Shown here piece by piece: positions 48,401-53,426 of a DNA stretch of 53,426 nt; positions within the stretch are counted from its first letter, which is position 1; each line of letters begins with the position of its first letter. The notes under the pieces were generated by a model, which saw only the letters and a program-made list of their open reading frames with translations, did not search any database and was not told the DNA's origin. This DNA is from Bacillota bacterium. Its GTDB lineage: Bacteria > Bacillota > Clostridia > Clostridiales > Clostridiaceae. The position numbers were made by a program, and so were the translations under genes. The stretch is from NCBI GenBank assembly GCA_030706015.1, contig JAUZPI010000022.1, positions 1-53,426 of the forward strand. Reading direction: 5' to 3'.

Positions 48401-49940
48401 AAGTCAGGAATATGGCAGCGGGTATAACGGAACTTCTTTTGATTATTTAGGAACAAATACAGTTAGAAAGGTAAATACGGGGTTAATTGTAGACTATCCT
48501 TATGATTTGGATACAGGAAAGACAGGAACGCAAGCAGCTACCTTAAATGTTGCCAATACTCACGTTCAATGGTATAGATTAAACTTAAATAAAGCAGATC
48601 CTTGGTATAATCTATATCCTAATAGCGGCAACAAGGGTTATGAAGGATATGCATTGGATACTTATGATGCTGAAAATAGTTATTATACCTATTCATTAGG
48701 TAATATTACTGTTTCAGGTACAGGACACTCAACCTTAGGGGCCACAGATGAGTTAAGACTTTTTGTTAATACGTGTATGAGAGCATATGCAAGTTCTAAT
48801 CATTCTCCTTACGTTAATATTTCTTCTCCGGCTGATAATTCGTTTATTGATAAAAATAGTCAGGTTATTCAGCTTATATATCAAAATAATGACTTTGATG
48901 TTATGGATGAAAAATCAATAAATAGAGTATATGTAAGAGATAATAGTGTTAGTGATGAAAATGCCCCTAATGCATGGATAAAACTATCAAAAATATTAGT
49001 GCCTATTAGCGGATATTCTCAAATAGATACATCTAATATTAATAGCGCTAAAAATCAATTTGTGGATATGACACAGAATCAAAATACAGCTCTTACAGGT
49101 ATTCATGATGGAATTACGGTGAATAATGGAGTAAATAAAGTGATTGGCATTCCGAAAATAATTAGTTATTTAGATTCAAACGGAATTGAACAGACATTGG
49201 ATTTAACTAAAAATAATATTAATTCTAGCTATAAAATAAAGATTGAAGCTGAGGACTCAAGTGGTGCTACAGGAGAACAGATCGTTACTGTTATTGATTC
49301 TGACAATGTTCCAAAGGTAACAATTAATCAGATAAAATCAGTTTTAGACTATAGTCCTAAAACAACAGACCCTATTAATCCCACTGCTGACCATCTGAGT
49401 GATACTATGGTGCTTAATAATACCTATTTTGATAGTAATAACTCAAAGTATAATACAGGTAATTCTCAGGGTGTATTAAGAATTGATTTTACATTTTCAA
49501 AGCAAATATCTCAGTGTACTTTTGATTTTAAACTTGTGGATGGTAGTAAAGGAGTAAAATTTAGATTGGCTAATATAATTCAAGATGGAAAAACATTATG
49601 TGGACAGCTAGCAGAAAAACAAAATGATGGCACTTATCAGAAGCAGGCTTATGCAGCTATCGACCCCAATAATCCATATACTATAACAATAAAGCCAAAC
49701 TATCTTCCGTATTTTCAGGCAGGGCAGCAATATACGCTGTATGTTTATGTAGAGGCCGAAAATGAAACATTAAAGACACAAACTAAACAAAAAATTGTAC
49801 AGGCTGCAATATGCATTTCTGATATAGGTTACTATTTATCAAGTAATGACGTGGAAAGTGTGCTGTATAATGATGCTAGCGGCAAATCACTTGATAATAG
49901 CAAGGTAAATGTAATAATTAACAAACTTAGAATCGGCTAA
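45447..49940 (+). CDS. Giant exported protein with CBM25 and DUF5057-like domains
   Basis: 1497 residues. A basic N-terminus and hydrophobic segment (about 18-38) form a signal peptide or anchor. Two TP-rich linkers (SPTPTATPT type, about 158-173 and 272-292) flank a CBM25-type starch-binding module (about 178-270) with HWGYDGWTVPTDTVMTSVGS and NGSSWDNNNSANWTIPV. Two DUF5057/GATase-like modules follow: one from about 368 (KPKVLYVHGATG, YDAIYFGKGIYV) and one from about 790 (INVLQLTPDSNNNGDLQTLF, YDMLVLGFQDNYY, GKGVLFTHDTIHG). The C-terminal 350 residues look like Ig-like beta domains. No cell-wall sorting motif is seen. ATG 45447 is 12 nt after AGGGAGG. Probably a cell-surface or secreted polysaccharide-binding protein; enzymatic activity is not evident. 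Confidence 0.82.
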   Translation: MGKRFAKRNYRFFSRKVSAFSMLIIAIVVLVIPSTIYKVIGEGTTAITPISIKTSIDSINYSTGTAQNNYNYTVLKSGDSSSKIGFYEYDKQYNCIRATYKISLTSTKYIKNAVITQPYPHELTLANKGIIIDNSTDGINYTDNGSALTIQLNKNTTASSPTPTATPTSSPTPTATPSSVVSSNPTTAVAGQSITITYNASGRVLQNSSTLKMHWGYDGWTVPTDTVMTSVGSNIWTATITVPSAAKSGLNVCFTNGSSWDNNNSANWTIPVTTATPTAAPTATPVPTVSPTPKSTSSTTISDNTISQDVTVQLIFNIATDTSKNNNIVPGVFQLKPTISYMDDKGQQKFGSIDDGTFDYTPTAKVYRKPKVLYVHGATGLKEVSDIDNYAKLASNNNPNVPSASTRQPSDETSAKDEIYSNDKFDVVPMSIQTFIGQTLTSINGQYDAIYFGKGIYVSKDSPVNTGIYDMMYKGPGATPWPSGKIDYWDKNNWYHNIFHSGSDNKDVVYPTFKDMNGNSIGLADRTISAYDITDRMADKVMEFIKSNQLVIFNNDVLGKDTSTNSNISQSFRYNDTIKTVFARRFKNIDTQISVNNITKQKVYFVNNLSEIQVPDNGTDNGDTINAGDTNNSIVFKAFDDLGSHRPYLKVTASPASFKNTTVGKSGDQNSTLSFSFEAYNYNNDNDLTALIYLDKNSDGKFGYINSTGTADLELAYSPITLKNGVQTSVVVPKPKSNNGTFFSGMLYWEIAVTDDANDNQVKLSNVIDNPYYSTGTAKKALDPSGESGQKDFCMDSILSKNGIETNINVLQLTPDSNNNGDLQTLFKNTITDSNGTHTINEVPGVAKVNVTPETVSNFIKNGDYSKLNQYDMLVLGFQDNYYQNLDFYTHGGNVIDPNDPNKKTRAENAVIALKNYINSGKGVLFTHDTIHGLERTDATTFNTNTETTMNIRNNFLDAVGLKWQSSKYAIDGIWSNNSNDYTLRSQEYGSGYNGTSFDYLGTNTVRKVNTGLIVDYPYDLDTGKTGTQAATLNVANTHVQWYRLNLNKADPWYNLYPNSGNKGYEGYALDTYDAENSYYTYSLGNITVSGTGHSTLGATDELRLFVNTCMRAYASSNHSPYVNISSPADNSFIDKNSQVIQLIYQNNDFDVMDEKSINRVYVRDNSVSDENAPNAWIKLSKILVPISGYSQIDTSNINSAKNQFVDMTQNQNTALTGIHDGITVNNGVNKVIGIPKIISYLDSNGIEQTLDLTKNNINSSYKIKIEAEDSSGATGEQIVTVIDSDNVPKVTINQIKSVLDYSPKTTDPINPTADHLSDTMVLNNTYFDSNNSKYNTGNSQGVLRIDFTFSKQISQCTFDFKLVDGSKGVKFRLANIIQDGKTLCGQLAEKQNDGTYQKQAYAAIDPNNPYTITIKPNYLPYFQAGQQYTLYVYVEAENETLKTQTKQKIVQAAICISDIGYYLSSNDVESVLYNDASGKSLDNSKVNVIINKLRIG
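45923..45976 (+). repeat. Direct repeats coding for a TP-rich linker
   Basis: A 24-nt unit starting TAGTCCAACACCAACCGCAA occurs at 45923-45946 and 45953-45976, a 30-nt period, coding for SPTPTATP. Such linker repeats are prone to copy-number change. Confidence 0.85.
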
Positions 49941-49973
49941 TATAATTAGTTTTACGTTAATGATTATGCACTT

Positions 49974-50008
49974 ATCAGCGAGTTCTAGGGAACTCGCTGA
50001 TTTATTTT
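49974..50008 (+). terminator. Terminator after the giant exported protein gene
   Basis: ATCAGCGAGTTC (49974-49985) pairs perfectly with GAACTCGCTGAT (49990-50001) around a 4-nt loop, followed by TTATTTT. Confidence 0.92.
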
Positions 50009-50011
50009 GAA

Positions 50012-50063
50012 AACAAAAAGAGTTGTACAAAATGTTCTCCATTTTTGTATAACTCTTTTTGTT
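50012..50063. terminator. Long bidirectional hairpin, mainly for the minus-strand hydrolase
   Basis: 50012-50032 pairs with 50043-50063 (21 bp, one G-T pair), 10-nt loop. Both arms carry A5/T5 runs. It lies 12 nt past the stop of the minus-strand hydrolase gene. Confidence 0.85.
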
Positions 50064-50075
50064 CGTGATACTTAC

Positions 50076-51008
50076 TTAAAGGTCACTAATAAAATTTATT
50101 AGAGCATCTCTGTATCTATTCCAATTAGCAACATAATTTTTAATATGGTCAGCATATTGAAATAGCAAAAGTTTGCTTTTGGGATTTTTAAAATTCTCGG
50201 CAATCTTTTCACTATCTGAATAAGGTATAACGGTATCCTCGTATCCATGTAATAATAATATAGGAACTTCACTATTTTGAACACTTTTAATAGGAGATAC
50301 CTTATCAAAATTTATACCATAGATATATTTCATATTTACCATAGTTAAATTTGTTAAAAATTTTGGCATACCAGTCCAGTTTGGAAGATTGGAACCTAAA
50401 TAAGATTTTAAATCACTAAAAGGTGAATCTGCAATGGCAAAGGAAATGGTATTAGTCTTATCAAGGCAGCTTAGTGCAGTTGCTGCGCCCATGGAAAAAC
50501 CCATTACTCCAATCTTTTTTGCAATTCCTTTTTTTTCAGCGAAGTCAATAGCTCCAAGTAGATCCTGTTGTTCATTATAACCAATAGTAACATGTTTAAG
50601 TTCAGAATTACCATGTCCCCTGAAATCGAACATAATTACATTATAACCAGCCTTTATAAATTCATTAGCTATTTCAAGAGTTTTTCCTTCACCAAATAGT
50701 CTATTTTGACCGTATCCATGACACATAATAAGAGTTTTTTTACTTCCTTTAGAGTGCAGTAACCATCCATTTAATAAGACCCCGTCCCTAGAGTAAAAGG
50801 AGATATCTTCATAATCATTAACTCCACAGCAGGGAGGAATAATACTGGATTTTCTTAATTTTGGTTTTATAAACTTATTTCCTATAATTAGAACTACAGC
50901 CTCAAGAGGAAGTATCGGCAAGCAGCTCAATAATAATAGGAATTTATTTAATCTATGGTTTTTTTGCTCAAATTCCATTGAGTTAATTGATACATCTATC
51001 TGCATCAT
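50076..51008 (-). CDS. Alpha/beta hydrolase with N-terminal membrane segment
   Basis: 310 residues. A hydrophobic segment lies at about residues 23-45 (FLLLLSCLPILPLEAVVLII), so it is membrane-tethered with the catalytic domain probably outside or at the membrane. The alpha/beta core has HGYGQNR (oxyanion region), FDFRGHGNS, nucleophile Ser in VMGFSMGAATAL, Asp in LLHGYEDTVIP and His in YADHIKNYV. Related proteins (YqkD/YfhR-type) are esterases of unknown substrate. AAAGGAG, 7 nt upstream, sets the first ATG of an ATGATG pair. Confidence 0.9.
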   Translation of the reverse strand: MMQIDVSINSMEFEQKNHRLNKFLLLLSCLPILPLEAVVLIIGNKFIKPKLRKSSIIPPCCGVNDYEDISFYSRDGVLLNGWLLHSKGSKKTLIMCHGYGQNRLFGEGKTLEIANEFIKAGYNVIMFDFRGHGNSELKHVTIGYNEQQDLLGAIDFAEKKGIAKKIGVMGFSMGAATALSCLDKTNTISFAIADSPFSDLKSYLGSNLPNWTGMPKFLTNLTMVNMKYIYGINFDKVSPIKSVQNSEVPILLLHGYEDTVIPYSDSEKIAENFKNPKSKLLLFQYADHIKNYVANWNRYRDALINFISDL

Positions 51009-51145
51009 TTTCCAACTCCTTTAAAGATAATTTTTTAGTTCTATGGTAAAAATAATATCACTAATATGTTAAAATAATAATTGGTTGTTGTTAAATAATG
51101 TTAATTATTAAGCGGCTATATATACTTCAATTTAGGAGTGATATT

Positions 51146-51583
51146 ATGTATTCTAATAGACGACGTTCACATATTCATATAATTGAACAGTATGACACAG
51201 AAAATATGAGATATACTGGGAAAAGAATTGTTATATATATAAAAGGCGGAAAAAAATATATCTATGATATAGATAATTTTATAATTCATATATATAAAAA
51301 TCCCAAACATAAGTTAAACACAAAATCCTTATGGAAAATAGTTGATAGTCATATAGAAGGTGTTATAAAAAAAAGTATGATAAATTATAGTGAGAATGGA
51401 AGGTTTAGACTTATTCATACTTTATATGAATCCCCTACTATACCTATGGATGAATATATAGGAGAAGTACTTGAAAAAGAAGGTATAATGTATGAAAAAA
51501 CCTCTGATAATATGACTAATTTAACTAGTAATAATTATAATATAATGCCACAAAAAAAGCACTATTATCAGTTAAAGAAATAA
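51146..51583 (+). CDS. Hypothetical protein, 145 residues
   Basis: A basic protein rich in Lys, Tyr and Ile, starting MYSNRRRSHIHIIEQYDTEN. No signal peptide or membrane segment. The middle (RIVIYIKGGKKYIYDIDNFI) is beta-rich, the C-terminal third is helical then Asn/Thr-rich. No family is recognised. TAGGAGTG precedes ATG 51146 with good spacing; an ATG at 51098 has no SD. Its codon use is extremely AT-rich, more so than neighbours, which might hint at recent acquisition or low expression. It is followed by a long gap to the ilv operon. Confidence 0.7.
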   Translation: MYSNRRRSHIHIIEQYDTENMRYTGKRIVIYIKGGKKYIYDIDNFIIHIYKNPKHKLNTKSLWKIVDSHIEGVIKKSMINYSENGRFRLIHTLYESPTIPMDEYIGEVLEKEGIMYEKTSDNMTNLTSNNYNIMPQKKHYYQLKK

Positions 51584-51677
51584 AAGATTGTAGAATTGGA
51601 AATTAAGAATATTCGATTAATTGAAATGAATATTTCAATGCAAACAGATTTATAATGGGAAATTTTCTTGGATAAAT

Positions 51678-51684
51678 TTCGACA
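51678..51684 (-). promoter_or_regulatory. Spo0A box-like site
   Basis: TTCGACA on the plus strand is TGTCGAA on the minus strand, an exact 0A box core, in the wider context ATTTTGTCGAAAT. It lies 117 nt upstream of the ilv -35 box, so direct promoter action is unclear. Confidence 0.4.
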
Positions 51685-51783
51685 AAATGAAAGCAAAATA
51701 GTGTTTGCAGTTAAATTACGCTATTTTTTGTGCAGTTTTTCAATAAGTTTGATATAGTACTTTAAATGCAGTTCAGTTCTCAC

Positions 51784-51798
51784 TTTTTTCTGAAAATT
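51784..51798 (+). promoter_or_regulatory. CodY box upstream of the ilv promoter
   Basis: TTTTTTCTGAAAATT matches the CodY consensus AATTTTCWGAAAATT at 13 of 15 bases and ends 2 nt before the -35 hexamer. CodY repression of branched-chain amino-acid synthesis genes is well established in Firmicutes, so the location fits a repressor or anti-activator site. Confidence 0.7.
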
Positions 51799-51800
51799 GG

Positions 51801-51829
51801 TTGACAATAAAGGGCTATGATGGTAGTAT
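51801..51829 (+). promoter_or_regulatory. Sigma-A promoter of the ilvNC operon
   Basis: TTGACA (51801-51806), 17-nt spacer, TAGTAT (51824-51829). The -35 is perfect and the -10 has four of six consensus bases. It gives a leader of about 240 nt before ilvN. Confidence 0.85.
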
Positions 51830-52076
51830 GGAAAAAAAGCTTATGTGTTTTTTATGCGAAATTCATAAAAAAATGGTACTAAGTGTAAGCTATTAAATAA
51901 AATACAATTAAGTTGTATTTTTGATTTAGTTGTAAATTAGGTGTCATTTTTTTTATGCAATAAAAAGGTTATATTTCATATGGAGCATAAATGAGGCTCT
52001 GATTGAGTATGATGACATAGCCACAAAAGTATTTACATAAAGAATGTTTTGGTAGTTCCAGAAAGGGGGGTGGCTT

Positions 52077-52568
52077 ATGAAATCATATGTTTTATCAGCC
52101 ATAGTTGACAATAATCCAGGAGTGCTTACTAGAGTATGTCAGCTTTTTAATAGAAGAGGATATAATTTAGCGAGTGTAACAGCTGGTGTTACTGAAAACG
52201 AGAGAATATCTAGATTAACTTTAATAGCTAGTGTTGAAAATGATGAAACTGTTGATCAGATAATTAAACAGATGAGAAAATTAGAAGATGTGCACAAAGT
52301 AGTACTTCTTCAAGAATCAAATTCAATATGCAGAGAAATTATGCTCATAAAAGTTAAAGCTGAAGGAAATACTAGGCAGGAAATAATTAATATAGTAAAT
52401 ATTTTTAGAGCTGCCATAGTGGATGTTACACCTGAAACTTTAACTATTGAAATAACAGGCGATAACAGTAAGTTAACAGCATTCCAAGGTCTTGTAGAAC
52501 CATTTGGGATTTTAGAGGTTGTTACTAGCGGCTTTATTGCAATTCAAAGAGGAACTGAATCAATTTAA
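52077..52568 (+). CDS. ilvN: Acetolactate synthase small (regulatory) subunit
   Basis: 163 residues; binds valine and regulates the large catalytic subunit of acetohydroxyacid synthase in branched-chain amino-acid synthesis. The N-terminal ACT domain is clear: YVLSAIVDNNPGVLTRVCQL and FNRRGYNLASVTAG. The second conserved part REIMLIKVKAEG and the C-terminal GLVEPFGILEVVTSGFIAI complete the family (IlvN/IlvH). The SD AAAGGGGGGTGG precedes the ATG. No large-subunit gene is upstream in the window, so ilvB is elsewhere or downstream of ilvC. ilvC follows after 81 nt. Confidence 0.95.
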   Translation: MKSYVLSAIVDNNPGVLTRVCQLFNRRGYNLASVTAGVTENERISRLTLIASVENDETVDQIIKQMRKLEDVHKVVLLQESNSICREIMLIKVKAEGNTRQEIINIVNIFRAAIVDVTPETLTIEITGDNSKLTAFQGLVEPFGILEVVTSGFIAIQRGTESI

Positions 52569-52649
52569 CGATGATATTACCACTAAGTTTAATTTTAATT
52601 AGACACTAGTGATAAACAATATAATTAATAACATTAGGGGGCTTTATAA

Positions 52650-53426
52650 ATGGCAAAAGTTTATTATGAACAAGATTGTGATTTAAATTATTTAAAAGGA
52701 AAAACAGTAGCAGTAATTGGTTATGGTAGCCAAGGACATGCACATGCTCTTAACTTACATGAAAGCGGAGTGAATGTAATTGTAGGATTATATCATGGAA
52801 GTAAGTCATGGGCAAAGGCTGAAGAAGCAGGATTAACTGTTAAAACTGCAGCAGAAGCAGCTAAAGAAGCTGATGTAATCATGATTCTTATAAATGATGA
52901 AAAGCAATCTAAACTTTATAAGGAAAGCATCGAACCAAATTTAACAGCTGGTAAGGCATTAGTATTTGCTCATGGTTTCTCAATACACTTTGGACAAATT
53001 AAACCTCCAGCAGACGTGGATGTATTCTTAATAGCTCCAAAGGGACCAGGACACACTGTAAGAACTCAATTCTTAGAAGGTAAAGGTGTTCCTTGTTTAA
53101 TAGCTATACATCAAAATGCTACAGGAAATGCTAAAGAAATAGCACTTGCATATGCTCAAGGAGTTGGTGGAGCTAGAGCAGGTGTTATCGAAACTACATT
53201 TAAAGAAGAAACTGAAACAGATTTATTTGGAGAGCAAGCAGTATTATGCGGTGGTGTTACAGCACTTATCAAAGCTGGTTTTGAAACATTAGTTGAAGCT
53301 GGATATCAACCAGAAATGGCATACTTTGAATGTTGTCATGAAATGAAACTTATAGTTGACCTTATAAACCAAGGTGGTTTAAACATGATGAGATACTCTA
53401 TAAGTGATACTGCAGAATATGGTGAC
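52650..53426 (+). CDS. ilvC: Ketol-acid reductoisomerase, partial (5' part)
   Basis: The frame is open to the end of the window: 259 of about 335 residues are present, the C-terminus is cut off by the window edge and not by mutation. It isomerises and reduces acetolactate with NADPH and magnesium. NADPH motif AVIGYGSQGHAHALNL near residue 21, FAHGFSIHFGQI, and acidic metal ligands in ETETDLFGEQAVLCGG and FECCHEMKLIVDLI. Start ATG 52650 follows AGGGGGC. Codon use differs little from ilvN. It forms the ilvN-ilvC operon. Confidence 0.96.
   Translation, partial: MAKVYYEQDCDLNYLKGKTVAVIGYGSQGHAHALNLHESGVNVIVGLYHGSKSWAKAEEAGLTVKTAAEAAKEADVIMILINDEKQSKLYKESIEPNLTAGKALVFAHGFSIHFGQIKPPADVDVFLIAPKGPGHTVRTQFLEGKGVPCLIAIHQNATGNAKEIALAYAQGVGGARAGVIETTFKEETETDLFGEQAVLCGGVTALIKAGFETLVEAGYQPEMAYFECCHEMKLIVDLINQGGLNMMRYSISDTAEYGD

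Larger units (their letters stand above)
51584..52076 (+). other. 493-bp regulatory gap upstream of ilvN
   Basis: Holds a Spo0A-like box (51678-51684), a CodY-like box (51784-51798), a near-consensus promoter (51801-51829), and a roughly 240-nt transcribed leader. In the leader are two small AT-rich perfect hairpins, TTTTTTATG/CATAAAAAA (51848-51872) and AAATACAA/TTGTATTT (51900-51920, with a following TT). No T-box core (AGGGTGGNACCGCG) is present. Confidence 0.7.

Noticed and set aside
51828..51896. 22-codon leader peptide in front of ilvN
   Set aside because: Its ATG overlaps the -10 box, so it is upstream of the transcription start; no SD before internal ATGs and no real run of Ile/Leu/Val codons.
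51584..52076. T-box riboswitch before ilvN
   Set aside because: The long leader suggested one, but the conserved AGGGTGGNACCGCG core and a matching terminator/antiterminator are absent.

Overview
The window is AT-rich Gram-positive DNA with strong Shine-Dalgarno sites, frequent TTG/GTG starts and many U-tailed hairpins. The order clpP-clpX-lonB-lon-engB, a PerR repressor, a FolB-FolK fusion with FolE2, and spore-associated proteins point to an anaerobic spore former of Clostridium sensu stricto or a close relative. This is inferred from gene content and protein motifs, not from a search; no species is claimed.

Layout. 1-7750: housekeeping proteolysis (ClpP, ClpX, two Lon-type proteases), the ribosome-assembly GTPase EngB and a CPBP membrane protease. 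7750-10115: two paralogous SPOCS-type spore-surface candidates and a His-rich small protein, with sigma-K-like promoters and a perfect Per box. 10116-13270: an anchored VCBS-like protein, PerR and a PIN-PhoH protein. 13361-17783: a two-gene cassette (membrane-anchored phosphodiester glycosidase plus anchored partner) present twice in tandem. 17850-28400: cyclic-di-GMP proteins (one GGDEF-EAL, one with a dead GGDEF and an intact EAL) flanking a site-2 protease and a histidine kinase/response regulator/ABC exporter set arranged like LnrJKLMN. 28473-33726: TrmB, a DUF3892 protein, a short-chain dehydrogenase, a PAS histidine kinase, a superoxide dismutase-like protein and tandem twin 52-codon genes. 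33830-37751 (minus strand): an M20D peptidase, a membrane histidine kinase, a gamma-SASP-like triple-repeat protein and a related small protein. 37966-41487: a folate operon (HD protein, folP, folBK, folE2, hotdog thioesterase). 41531-45108: flavin reductase, a three-repeat orphan protein, DUF554 and gpmA. 45447-49940: a giant exported CBM25 protein. 50076-53426: an alpha/beta hydrolase, an orphan and the start of a CodY-type ilvN-ilvC operon.

The most unusual signal is a structured RNA element present twice in opposite orientation (29273-29386 plus, 42200-42333 minus). The two copies share a conserved core and both ends but carry quite different sequences in the first hairpin, each self-complementary. 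The fold resembles HEARO / IscB omega RNA, yet no nuclease or transposase gene is in the window, so these look like standalone copies. Other noteworthy points are the gamma-SASP-like protein (a class usually considered absent from clostridia), the twin 52-codon genes duplicated with their leaders, and the LNV-x8-G[DE]T three-repeat protein.
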